Shown here in pieces: positions 22,448-32,481 of a DNA stretch of 64,000 bases. Position 1 is the stretch's first letter; each line of letters opens with the position of its first letter. The notes beneath the pieces were generated by a model, which searched no databases, had not been told where the DNA came from, and was given only the letters and a program-made list of their open reading frames with translations. Source of the stretch: Madurella fahalii (taxonomy: Eukaryota > Ascomycota > Sordariomycetes > Sordariales); contig CM056878.1 in NCBI GenBank assembly GCA_029876055.1, forward strand, positions 1,984,001 through 2,048,000, written 5' to 3'. Both the position numbers and the translations under genes were made by a program.

Positions 22448-24165
22448 TCAGACCAACCGGCAAGAATCCATACACCCAAAACCAGCCGCCACGCCCCCCT
22501 CCTCACTCTGATCCCCCTTCGTCCGCAGCAAATACCCCGCCTCCTCGTTATGCAACACCTTCCCGCTCCCCTGATCCCACAGACACGTCCCGTAGACCCC
22601 CAGCTCGCAAATCACCCCTCCCTGCTCCAACTTCCCGTTCCGCAGTATCGTATTCGCCACCGGCGGCGGCGTGATAAGTTCCATGAGGATATACGAACTC
22701 CAGTGCTCCTCGGGAATCTCGCGCAGCCTCTCGGGGATCGCACTTTTGTAGAAGTTATTCCCGCCGCCCTCGCGCTGGGGCTTCAGGACGTATTTCTTGC
22801 ACTCCTCCGGGTGCGTCGCCAGGCGGCGGGCTTCTCGGCCCGCCGGGGTGGTGCCGTCGAGGGGGTAGATGTTGGTGAAGGTCTTCCAGAGGGCCCGGAA
22901 CCGGTCCTCGTCCGGGGCGAAGCGGCGGAGGGCCGACGGCGCATCCGACGGCGCATCCGACGGCCCCGACGAGACCGACTCGGGCGTCGCCAGGACCTGC
23001 TGCACCTTCTTCATGCCCGCTAGCTGCGTCAGGACCGACGGGCAGGCGATGGCGGCGGAGCGCTCGATCAGGTGGCGCGCTTCCCACGCGGAGGGCTGGC
23101 CGTAGTCCGAGGGGCCGTAGCCGGCGCGGAGATAGGCGACGGCGACCTCGAAGGTGACGGAGGGGTTGTGTGGGAGACGGTAGAGCAGTTGGCGCTTGGG
23201 TGAGGACGGTGCGAGGCTGGTGTGGTCGAGGATCTGGGAGAAGGGGAGGCGGAACACCGGGATGGAGTCGGCCTGAAGGGCGTATTCCAGGTGGCGCTGG
23301 TCAAAGACATTGCGCTCGCCGTCTTGGACGACGAAGAGAACGCAGGTCGGTTGGCCCAGGGTGGATTTGCCGTAGGCATGAAAGGCGGCGCGGAGGCCGG
23401 CCGCTAGGCCCTGGGTGCTGACGTTGTTTGGGAGGTCGAGTGAAGACTGTGGGATTGGGTCCTGGAAAAGGGGATACTCGGTTTGGGCGAGATGTCTGGG
23501 CTGTTGTCAGTAACGCTACGAGCACACTCCGGGTGAGGGGTGATACTTGTGGAGTAAGGAGGTTTGCGCCGAGAGGCCGCCAAACGAGGAGGCAATGGTG
23601 TTGAACTCGACCTGCTTGATCTGCATGTGTTCTCCATCCTGGTGGACCATGTAGTCGGATCGGAATAGGCCAAGGGCTAGGTTCTGGGGATGGATGGTTA
23701 GCCCGAGACAGAGACTGAGGCAGGAGAACCCGTACTTGAACATAACCCTCCGCCTTTACCCGCAGATGGACGTCCCAGAGGTTGGCGATAAAATCATCGC
23801 CGCCAGCAACCCTGCCACTGTCAGAACGGGCTGGGAGGGCATCTCGAGACTCGGCAGCTGACCTACTCTTGCACAAGGCGGCCAAGAAACTCTTCGTCCC
23901 TACTGATGCGGGCATACAGCTCATTGTACGTGGTCTGGATGGCCTTCGCCTCTTCAAAGCAGCTCTTCGGGAAGGGGCTGGGAAAGAGCGTGACGGGAGC
24001 ACTCATGGCCAAAATTCCCTCGGCATCATTACCTGCAACTGCCGGCGGCGGCCGGACAGCAAGCCCATTCGCGATCGACCAGTCTTTGATGACTTGCACC
24101 AGTCGTTGCCTTTCCGGACCGTCCTCCAGTGCCGGAGGATAGGAGCCTCCTGTAGGTGAAGACAT
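22448..24165 (-). CDS. GSH2: glutathione synthetase, 519 aa (4 exons)
   Basis: ATP-dependent ligase joining gamma-glutamylcysteine and glycine, the second step of glutathione synthesis in the cytosol. Minus-strand exons are 24165-23867, 23811-23736, 23683-23547 and 23495-22448; total 520 codons including stop. Eukaryotic GS landmarks include DDFIANLWDVHLRV, LGLFRSDYMVHQ, QIKQVEFNTIASSFGGLS, YVLKPQREGGGNNFY (ATP-grasp glycine-rich loop), LMELITPP and, at the end, YLLRTKGDQSEEGGVAAGFG (substrate-binding loop). A tandem 12-nt repeat at 22935-22965 encodes Ser-Asp-Ala-Pro repeats in a probable surface loop. Divergent from the SNF2 gene. Confidence 0.95.
22935..22965 (-). repeat. 12-nt coding tandem repeat in GSH2
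   Basis: Two exact GACGGCGCATCC units plus a partial third. On the coding strand they read as SDAP repeats between family-conserved blocks, so this is a likely species-specific insertion. Confidence 0.75.
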
Positions 24166-25519
24166 TGTGTCTGGATTGTAGTTAGCTAGTTCTGGGTCGG
24201 CGAACGACGGGACGGCCGCAGTAATTAAAAGGAGACAGCCGGTCTGCTTACAAATTGTACGCCTACCTGCTTCGCTCTCTAGCGACTTCCACGCCCGACC
24301 CGGGAAACCTGATAATCCCTGGGTGTGGCAGAAACTATCCCAGGCTGCAATTCAATCCGGATCCAACCCTGATAAAGGATGACCTGGACGAAGTCGGCTT
24401 CCGTAGGGGAGAAGAAACGGGCCGCGAAACGGACCGCGGGCACAGTTAGGTCCCCTTCCAATGGTACAGTACAGTACACAAGGAGCAACGGGTTTAACAA
24501 CCAATAGGATATAATGGACCAACTTCGTTCTGCGCTAAGAATCGTCCCCATCCTCGCATTGCCCCGCATCTGCGAACTTGGATGGTTTAGTGGGGTCATG
24601 GCTGTCTTCTATCGGGGTTCCTCGAGAGGGTGCGACTTGCACAGTCTAACCGTTGCCGGACCCTACGGCAAAACTGATGTCCTGTACTTTTCATCCATAC
24701 CTCGCACTTGGAAGAGGAGAGTTTGTGTTCGCCTGGCGCACCTATAACCTCGTACCTAGGTATATTAGTGAAGAAGCTAGTTATGGAATTGACGAGTACC
24801 AACGAACAAAAGGCACCCGACACAGTGCAACAGCCACTGTTTTGCACTCACTCTACCGGATTTAATCGCTTTCAGTGGATAACGTGAGCACCCGTTGCTT
24901 TTGCAGACCCATCACCACCCCGACCCGCGTTTCAACGCGTTCGCTACCTTGAACTTCCATTCGTTCAAGCATCTACCAGTCAACACTGCAACCGCACAGG
25001 ATTATAGTCGTTATTTCATTGGTGATCTCATCCCGGGAATTTACCACGAGGTTGAACCGCCGACCTTGCTGCGGCCTGACCGACCGTCGGGAGAAACATT
25101 CCCTTCCTGGCCAATCCCATGCCATTCCAGCCGCTTCGTGCAGGAAGATTCAATGGTATGCAATGGTAACTCTCAAAACCACGAGGTGCGCTCTTTCTAA
25201 TTACATCATCACCATTTCTAGACCTGAGGCGCTCAATTCACCTGGAAGTGCGGGTCGACTTCAGCAACTTGGGCGATTTCCCGCTACACAACCGCTGAGA
25301 GGCAATTCTTGAGCGCTACATCTTTTCCCATCAATCGAGTCACACAGATGTGTTTTATGTGCGTTGGTTGATGAAGAAGAAGTCGGCACGAACCAGAACG
25401 TCCCGATTCTAAAACCGCCACGCGGACTTCGGACACCCCGAGACTACCTGGTTTGGTTCGTCCCTGCCTTGCGGGCAGTCCCGTCGCACGCGAGTCGACG
25501 CTTGACAAGCTCTATGCTG
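24166..25519. other. divergent intergenic region, GSH2/SNF2
   Basis: About 1.35 kb upstream of both divergent genes. Only short ORFs of no recognisable family. The right end is the probable 5' UTR of the SNF2 gene. Confidence 0.5.
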
Positions 25520-25695
25520 GTAAGTCGTCCATAAAGATAACCAGTTTATGCATCCCAGGCCCTTGTGCTACCACCACTCTCTCGACGCTTTGTCGTCCTC
25601 AACGTCTCTAATCCCAACTGCTTCATTCAACCTTCATAGCAGAGTTACAACGTCTCGCTCGACCCGTCCGCCGTCCAATGCTGACTTGACTGCAG
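25520..25695 (+). other. probable 5' UTR intron of the SNF2 gene
   Basis: A strong donor GTAAGT (25520), a branch-like CTTGAC and acceptor CTGCAG define a 176-nt intron ending 23 nt before the ATG at 25719. Removing it also removes the upstream in-frame ATG at 25548. This favours translation starting at 25719. Inference from splice signals; no transcript seen. Confidence 0.6.
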
Positions 25696-25718
25696 CCTCA
25701 GGGAATCTGGCTTCCAGC

Positions 25719-28700
25719 ATGGCTGGGGACGACCAAAGCGATCCCTTTTTCTGGGACGAGAGTCGGGTGGTGCGAGAACTCTGTACCCCGATCCGCTCTT
25801 GGACTGCTCCTCCGGTCAATAAACTACCAGATCCTGCTACGCTCGAAGCAAAGCTTCGTGAATGCGGGGTCGAGGGAGATGCTTTATTGACATATGCGGA
25901 CGAATTCAGCTTTGAGTTGCTTTGGAAATACCTAGGAATCACGAAATTGTCTCATCAGTTATCCCTCAAGGAGGCCATCGCACAATTCAGAAAGCGCAGT
26001 CCCAGGTACCGCGAGTGGAAGAGGTCGAAACAGTTAGCGGATAGAGGCGAAGAGGACTCCAGTTTGCCAGCTGGGGCCGAACCACACGATCAAACTGGCC
26101 CCGGCCTGCCTGCTCATCTAGGCACTGCTTCTGGAACAAGCCTAGACAATGAGCCTGCCGCCCGGGACGCTGTAGGGCCGACGCCTGTGCTGCCGGAGCT
26201 AGCCATTCCTTCTCAAGGCGTTCTGTCTCCAGCACTCTCACCATCTGCAGAACCTAGCGTCCCGCCGCTGGCCGAGGTACCGGAGATCCGGAACCCAAAT
26301 CAGCCGGTTGCGGAAGAGCCGTCCACCAAGAAGAGAAGGATTGCGCCCATAACCACAACCGCTGGTCCGACCAACAACCGAGCTTTTGCCGCCATCCCAA
26401 CCGAAGGCGATGTTTTTCTCATGAGGACAGCCAACGATCTCTTGCAAGCAGATGATTCCTCTGGCTTTCTCGGCCCTGGCACACTCTCGAGAGAGCGGCT
26501 CACGCAACCCGAAATTACCGACAACATGGACGTCGACGAACATGAATTTTCGTGGACACGCAAGGCGATCCCTCCAGGACGGCGCATTCAGGTCGCAGGA
26601 GCGCTGAAGCGCTTCCTCCGTTCAAATCGCCTCGATGCCGTCACGCCGAGCATCGATCGGGAGGGCTCAGTCTTGCCATTGTTTGGAGAATCTGACGATG
26701 AAGAAAGTCTCGACTCTGAAACTTGGCGCGAATATGAGGAAGAAGAGCAGGAGCGGTTGGCCATGGAAGCACGCGTGGCAGCAGACCAGGGACGTATGCT
26801 CAGCAAAGACAAAGTCATCGAAGCAGTCGACACTGTAATAAAGGACCTTGAGGCGCAGTGGATCGCGGAAAAGCAGCCAAAGTGCGACCGCAAGGCCTGG
26901 AAGATTTGGCAAGATGCCCGCCGGAGCCCGAACCGCCTGGGTCTGATTCACTCGGCAAAAAAGTTGCGGGATGGTGCCGATATCCGAGTTGCTCGCTTCG
27001 CACAGGAAATCATCGTGCAGCCGTGGTTCGATGACAGTGAGCTTCGTCAGAAGGCCGCTGGCTTTTTGGAAGAGGGCGTCTCTGAGAAGAAATATCAGGA
27101 CTGGTGCATCGGTATCCTTGAGAGTCCACGCCAGCCACCTAAACCCTCAGCGCTTCCGAGACCGACCCCCAAGCCCAGGAAGGAACTAATCCTCGACGAT
27201 GACGAGGAGGTCCTGACCAGCGATTCCGACGATATCGATGACTTCATCGAATACGACGACAATGTTGTTACGTTCCCGAATGATGAAATGGATATCGATT
27301 GGGATCAATTCCCTGCGCAACGTGCTGCCCAACTTAGCCCGGGTCCCGATCTGCAAGCGGACAGCGAGCTACCTCAGTCACTTCCAGCGTCCTCTAGTGA
27401 TGAAAGCGGCAATTATCTTCCACCAATGCGGCCCACTCCAAAGAAGATCAAGCCCGAGAAAACATCGGTACCCGCAACGCCCGGCCGGAGCATTCCCCCG
27501 AATCACGAAGTCATCATGATTGACTCTTCCCCATCGCCCGTGGAGATGACCGACGAGGTTCCGGGCTTCGACTGCCTCGAGGATATCGAGAGAATCGAAG
27601 AGATTGGGATTCAACATTGGCAGAGCGTCGAGGACGCTGAACGGCTCGTGGTAGCTATACTAGGCGGTTGGTCCCCAGAGAAAATAGCTCGGATTGCGAA
27701 AGCGGTCAACAACCGCGACCACAACGAAGTTTGGGACAAGTATATCTTGCCGTCTATTGAGAACCCCAAAGTAGCCGAGCAAGGCTCAGTCGAGCTGGAT
27801 CTAGGTCAGCTTTTCGATGCTTTCATAAGCAAGAGCGCTCAACGACTTCGGAAATCATTTTTAAGACCCTTGACGACGATTAGGTTTAAGCGGGAACAGG
27901 CCTTATTTGGCCCGTTTTGTGCTCATCTCAAGAGGATCATCCGACATTTGCTAGCTGGCGATATTTTTGACACACCGAGTCGGACTTCCCCCGGGACCTC
28001 GTCAAAGCAAACTCCTCCCCAGGACGCAGCCGGAACCCAGAGCCCTATAGACGGTCCGAGTTATACCTCAGATGGGTCCTCAGAAGACGCACAGATACCG
28101 CCGTCTAAGAAACGGCGGCGGCAAACTCGCAAGCGGCGCGACAAAGCTGCAGAAGACCTTCAGCTCAAGAACGTCAAACTCAATGAGGAGCGCGAGCGGC
28201 GCGCTCGTCAGCTCCGAGAGGAGATTGCCGAGTCAGGATCTGTGCCTGGTGACAAATCCCGCTTGATTGTCAATGAGACCAAAGAAGCCCACGAGTCCCT
28301 GATTTACGTCAATGACCGAATTGGGAGCCGGATTAAGGACCACCAGATTGAGGGTGTCCGGTTTATGTGGAACCAGGTAGTCGTTGATTCGAACGTCCGG
28401 CAGGGTTGTTTGCTAGCACACACTATGGGCCTCGGCAAGACCATGCAGGTAATCACGCTGCTGGTCGTCATCGCGGAGGCATCTGCTTCGTCAGATGAAT
28501 CGGTCCGTTCCCAGATTCCGGAGAATCTGCGGCAGTCCAAAACGCTGATCCTATGTCCGGCGGGACTAGTAGACAACTGGCACGATGAGATCATTATCTG
28601 GGCCCCTGACGGCGCGCTAGGGCCAGTAAGGAGGGTTGACTCGACACTTGCGAAGCGGGACCGTCTTTCAACGGTTCGGGAATGGGCTTCGGGCAGCGGT

Positions 28701-31220
28701 GTGCTGATCATCGGGTACACGCTCTTTACAAGTCTGGTGCAGGACGACGAAGAGATCGCAACAATTCTCTGGGAAACGCCCAATATTGTCGTCGGCGACG
28801 AGGCACACCAGTTAAAGAACCCAAATTCTCAACGGCATCAGGCGAGCGCTAACTTCAAGACCATGAATCGCATCGCCATGACAGGCTCGCCGCTGACCAA
28901 CAATGTCATGGACTACTACGCCATGATCAATTGGGTAGCCCCCGGTTACCTGGCCGATATTGCCGAGTTCAGGGAAAGATACGGCAATCCGATAAAAGAA
29001 GGTCTCTACGCTGACAGCGACGCCTACCAAAAGAGAAGGGCCCGGAAGTTGCTGAAGGTGCTCAACGAGACTGTGGGCCCCAAAGTCCACCGAAAAGACA
29101 TTCAAGTCCTTCTCCAAGAGCTGCCAACAAAGAAGGAATTTATCATTACGCTGCCTCTGACAGATCTCCAGATGGGCTTGTACGAGACGTACATAGTATG
29201 GGCGAGAAGTCCTGCGGCCCGAGCGCAGGTGACTGGCCAAGCTCGGGCTTGGAGCCTTGTATACACCCTTGCTCTGGTTCTAGCCCATCCCATCATTTTC
29301 AAGACGGTAGCGGAGGCTAAGAAGGAGGCCTCGAAACGCTCCAAGAAGGCAGCCGAAGGCGGAGAAGGCAACGAGGACGAAATTGAGGCCCCCCCGGACG
29401 TTTTGCACGATCTGCTTGCAAAGGTTGCAGTGCGGCACATTGAAGACTATGCTCTCTCCAACAAAATCGTCGTCCTTTTACGGATCTTGGAAGAGTGCAA
29501 AAAAGTAGGCGACAAGGTTCTAGTCTTTTCACAGAGCATCGCGACACTCGACTACCTTGAGAACATCTTCAAGAGGCGGAGAGTAGTGTATCAGCGGCTG
29601 GACGGGCAGACTCCTGTGACAGCGCGTCAGAATTCCATCAGGAAGTTCAACACAGACGCTAATTCACAAGTCTACCTGATCTCGACAAAGGCTGGATGCG
29701 TGGGTCTCAATATATATGGAGCCAACCGAGTCGTGATATTCGATTTCAAGTACACGCCGGCCGAAGAGCAGCAGGCCATTGGCAGGGCTTACCGACTCGG
29801 GCAAACAAAACCAGTCTATGTCTATTGGTTAACCGTTGGCGGCACTTTCGAAGACACCATCCACAACAATGCCATCTTCAAGACTCAGCTCGCCTCGCGA
29901 GTCGTGGACAAGAAGAACCCTGATCCTTGGTCCAAACGCTTTGCCGAGTACTTCGCCATGCCGAGGATTCCAGATCAAGAGGATCTCTCCAAGGCCCTTG
30001 GCCAGGATCAGGTTCTGGATGCAATGCTCATGGACCAGGACATTGGCAAACTAGTTCGGAAGATCACGTCCACCGAAACCTTTGAGAAGGAGGAGACATA
30101 TGAGCTCAGCGCCGAGGATCAACAAGACGTAGAAAAGATGCTCGAACTCCAACGGCTTCGGAAAGAAAACCCAGAGGAATACAGGCGGCGAGAGCACGAG
30201 ATGCCTTGGCAGTCGAGGATAGAGCTCGGGATGGCGCCTCCAACCACCAGCTCCTACCAACCACTCTCCGCTGAGAGTAAGTTACAAGCAGTCACTCAGT
30301 GCATAGGCGATCGAAGCAATAAAATCGTCACGATCAAGGTACCGGAGTATATGAGGGAGAAACGTCCGGGACCGGCAGTTCCCTCTTTAGACAACCCAGT
30401 TACTTCCGATGGTCCTGCGCAAGACATCTTACCGTCTTCTTCAACAACAGACGAAGTTCCTTCTCAGAAACAAGTACTAATTTTGACTTCTGATGCAGCT
30501 CCAGTGAGCGAACCCATTCTTGCCCCTCCGCATCCCAGCACCAACTCCACGGCCCCAGCGTCCACACAGCCACGTGCCAGTCAGGGAAACACCCAGGTGG
30601 TAAAAGCGATCATGCCGCCGCCGACCGGCAATCCCAAAGGCGTCTCTACGCAGGAATCCAGGACAACGGATCTCCAGCCTATACTAGCTACAGGCACGCA
30701 GTACAAAACCCCAGGCCCGTTACCATCTCCAGCGTCTCTAACTAAGCCGTCTCCGGCCGGTTCATCTCCGATTGCGGCGTCGATCATGAGCACTCCCAAC
30801 AAGGCATCATTCTCGGCTACAGCCCTCGACCAAGACTTCACGGCATTGTTTGACGTCCACAACAAGCTGCACCGCGAGGGGCAGTGTATGCGGTACAGTC
30901 CAAACGAGCTGGTCAACACAGTTAAGAGCGTGTTGGTTCAGAAAAAAGTGGAGGGGCTGCCATTGATGGACAAGATGCAGAACCTGCAGAAATCCTCCCG
31001 CAATCCGAGGTTCGCCGAGGCGATGCTTGCTGGGCACATCAAGCCCGAGCAGCTCGCGTCGATGACGAGGCCTGAGATGGATGCATTGTCGACGTCGCTC
31101 GACGGCCTGTCCGACGCTCAGTTCAAGCAACTAGTATGGACGTCCAAGGCTGATCTTAACGTACGCACCGACGCCCACAAGAGGCTAGCCACCTTCAGAC
31201 AATTTCCGGCAGTCGACTAA
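25719..31220 (+). CDS. SNF2-family ATPase of the ATRX/RAD54-like group, 1833 aa
   Basis: Large single-exon coding region for a DNA-translocating chromatin remodeller. It has a Walker A motif HTMGLGKTM (about residue 900), motif Ia ILCPAGLVDNW, a DEAHQLKN box (about 1026) and motif III AMTGSPLTNN. It continues with NWVAPGYLADIAEFRERY and a helicase-C part with LVFSQSIATLDYLE, ISTKAGCVGLNIYGANRVVI and QAIGRAYRLGQTKPVYVYWL. The pattern after motif III, with a long insert before the second lobe, is ATRX/ARIP4-like. The 850-residue N-terminal half is acidic and mostly disordered, apart from a helical start (WDESRVVRELCTPIRSW). I see no ADD-type Cys-rich finger. The C-terminus has another helical module. 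The frame is open from 25548, but the leader intron favours 25719. Confidence 0.9.
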   Translation: MAGDDQSDPFFWDESRVVRELCTPIRSWTAPPVNKLPDPATLEAKLRECGVEGDALLTYADEFSFELLWKYLGITKLSHQLSLKEAIAQFRKRSPRYREWKRSKQLADRGEEDSSLPAGAEPHDQTGPGLPAHLGTASGTSLDNEPAARDAVGPTPVLPELAIPSQGVLSPALSPSAEPSVPPLAEVPEIRNPNQPVAEEPSTKKRRIAPITTTAGPTNNRAFAAIPTEGDVFLMRTANDLLQADDSSGFLGPGTLSRERLTQPEITDNMDVDEHEFSWTRKAIPPGRRIQVAGALKRFLRSNRLDAVTPSIDREGSVLPLFGESDDEESLDSETWREYEEEEQERLAMEARVAADQGRMLSKDKVIEAVDTVIKDLEAQWIAEKQPKCDRKAWKIWQDARRSPNRLGLIHSAKKLRDGADIRVARFAQEIIVQPWFDDSELRQKAAGFLEEGVSEKKYQDWCIGILESPRQPPKPSALPRPTPKPRKELILDDDEEVLTSDSDDIDDFIEYDDNVVTFPNDEMDIDWDQFPAQRAAQLSPGPDLQADSELPQSLPASSSDESGNYLPPMRPTPKKIKPEKTSVPATPGRSIPPNHEVIMIDSSPSPVEMTDEVPGFDCLEDIERIEEIGIQHWQSVEDAERLVVAILGGWSPEKIARIAKAVNNRDHNEVWDKYILPSIENPKVAEQGSVELDLGQLFDAFISKSAQRLRKSFLRPLTTIRFKREQALFGPFCAHLKRIIRHLLAGDIFDTPSRTSPGTSSKQTPPQDAAGTQSPIDGPSYTSDGSSEDAQIPPSKKRRRQTRKRRDKAAEDLQLKNVKLNEERERRARQLREEIAESGSVPGDKSRLIVNETKEAHESLIYVNDRIGSRIKDHQIEGVRFMWNQVVVDSNVRQGCLLAHTMGLGKTMQVITLLVVIAEASASSDESVRSQIPENLRQSKTLILCPAGLVDNWHDEIIIWAPDGALGPVRRVDSTLAKRDRLSTVREWASGSGVLIIGYTLFTSLVQDDEEIATILWETPNIVVGDEAHQLKNPNSQRHQASANFKTMNRIAMTGSPLTNNVMDYYAMINWVAPGYLADIAEFRERYGNPIKEGLYADSDAYQKRRARKLLKVLNETVGPKVHRKDIQVLLQELPTKKEFIITLPLTDLQMGLYETYIVWARSPAARAQVTGQARAWSLVYTLALVLAHPIIFKTVAEAKKEASKRSKKAAEGGEGNEDEIEAPPDVLHDLLAKVAVRHIEDYALSNKIVVLLRILEECKKVGDKVLVFSQSIATLDYLENIFKRRRVVYQRLDGQTPVTARQNSIRKFNTDANSQVYLISTKAGCVGLNIYGANRVVIFDFKYTPAEEQQAIGRAYRLGQTKPVYVYWLTVGGTFEDTIHNNAIFKTQLASRVVDKKNPDPWSKRFAEYFAMPRIPDQEDLSKALGQDQVLDAMLMDQDIGKLVRKITSTETFEKEETYELSAEDQQDVEKMLELQRLRKENPEEYRRREHEMPWQSRIELGMAPPTTSSYQPLSAESKLQAVTQCIGDRSNKIVTIKVPEYMREKRPGPAVPSLDNPVTSDGPAQDILPSSSTTDEVPSQKQVLILTSDAAPVSEPILAPPHPSTNSTAPASTQPRASQGNTQVVKAIMPPPTGNPKGVSTQESRTTDLQPILATGTQYKTPGPLPSPASLTKPSPAGSSPIAASIMSTPNKASFSATALDQDFTALFDVHNKLHREGQCMRYSPNELVNTVKSVLVQKKVEGLPLMDKMQNLQKSSRNPRFAEAMLAGHIKPEQLASMTRPEMDALSTSLDGLSDAQFKQLVWTSKADLNVRTDAHKRLATFRQFPAVD

Positions 31221-32481
31221 CATGTAGACGGCGATAGCAATTGCGCGATCGGTTATCGATCAAGATGGAAACGGAGAGGCAGAAGGCGAAGGGATCACGC
31301 GAGTTAAACGAAGGAGAAGGGGATGTGGGGAACCGAGGGACTCAGCAAAACCGACCTGTTAGGCCAAGGCCGCGACCATTTGGCTCTGCCACGCCGGAGG
31401 GCAACCGAGGCGCGATACGACCCGGCGATTCAGCCGAATCACCACACATCATTGACTAACTCAGGCAAGCCTTTTCTGACTCCGCCTTTTTCTTTTTCCC
31501 ATTTTTTTTCTTTCTTTTTTCCCTTTCTCTTTCTCCCTCTCTCTCTCTCTCTCTCCCTCTTTTTTTTAACCCTTCCGAGATACCCCGGTTGCTTCCAAGG
31601 ATACGGGACACGGTACACCTTTTGCCTGGCGTTTTCGGCGAGCACAACACGCATCATGAGTCACAAGTCTACGGCGAGAATGGGAGAATAATGGGTGGTG
31701 AGATGGATGGAAAATTAACTTTGCCAGGGAATGTTTATTTATGAGCGCTCACCTAGAAAAGCTGCGGGCTTGGCTCTTGGTGAAGCCGCAACCTGAACTG
31801 AGAACAAGGCTAGGAAGAAGGATACTAAGCGGAATTCTGGTCAAAACAAGTCGTCTCTATCAATTAATTGCTGTGTGACGTGCCCTCATTCAGGCCCTGT
31901 CCAACGGTCTGGCTCTCCGTGCCGGCCGAGGCAAAGTGCAAGTGGCATCAGGCTCACGGCTGGGAAAGTCTCCGATACCGTAGTGGAGTACGTTGCGGTG
32001 ACCTGTGCGCCGGGCCGTGCGAAGGGCAACTGCTTCTCGACCAATAGCGTAAGGCGAATTTGACTCCGGAGGGAAAATGGCTTGCGTCTCATTGAAGAAG
32101 CCACATCCCGAAAGGCCGAGTATTAGTGAGATCAAATCCAACGAGGGTGGATCGATGCTTTAAAAAGATGGCGACCGGCAGGCAGTGCTCAATTGTTGTC
32201 CGCCGGCTTCTGGAGTGTTCTCCTTTCAAACATCGCAATACTCTTCCCCCCCTTGCTCCTCGTCGCGTGGTCTCGGCCTCCGTCTCTCGCTCAATCCTGC
32301 TTTGTCGCCCCTCCGAGGGACGTAGGAACACTTTTCTCGCTTGCGCCGCGGAACGTGAATTTATCCTCCTCCCCGCCAGTGAACAGATCCTCACCCCGCC
32401 CCAACACACTCTACCTACATCAGCACTTGAAAAATCGGAACGAATCTGAACCGAGCAGGTTATCCTAGAAGAGCTGCCGCC
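31221..32481. other. intergenic between SNF2 gene and HEM1
   Basis: 1.26 kb. It contains a 66-nt pure pyrimidine tract (31502-31567) and CT-rich sequence (32200-32410) just before the HEM1 ATG, typical of a fungal promoter and leader. A CCAAT pentamer lies at 32041. No gene supported. Confidence 0.5.
31502..31567. repeat. 66-nt uninterrupted pyrimidine tract
   Basis: Only T and C on the plus strand, including a (CT)n core of about nine units. It lies 280 nt after the SNF2 stop and 0.9 kb before HEM1. Confidence 0.9.
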
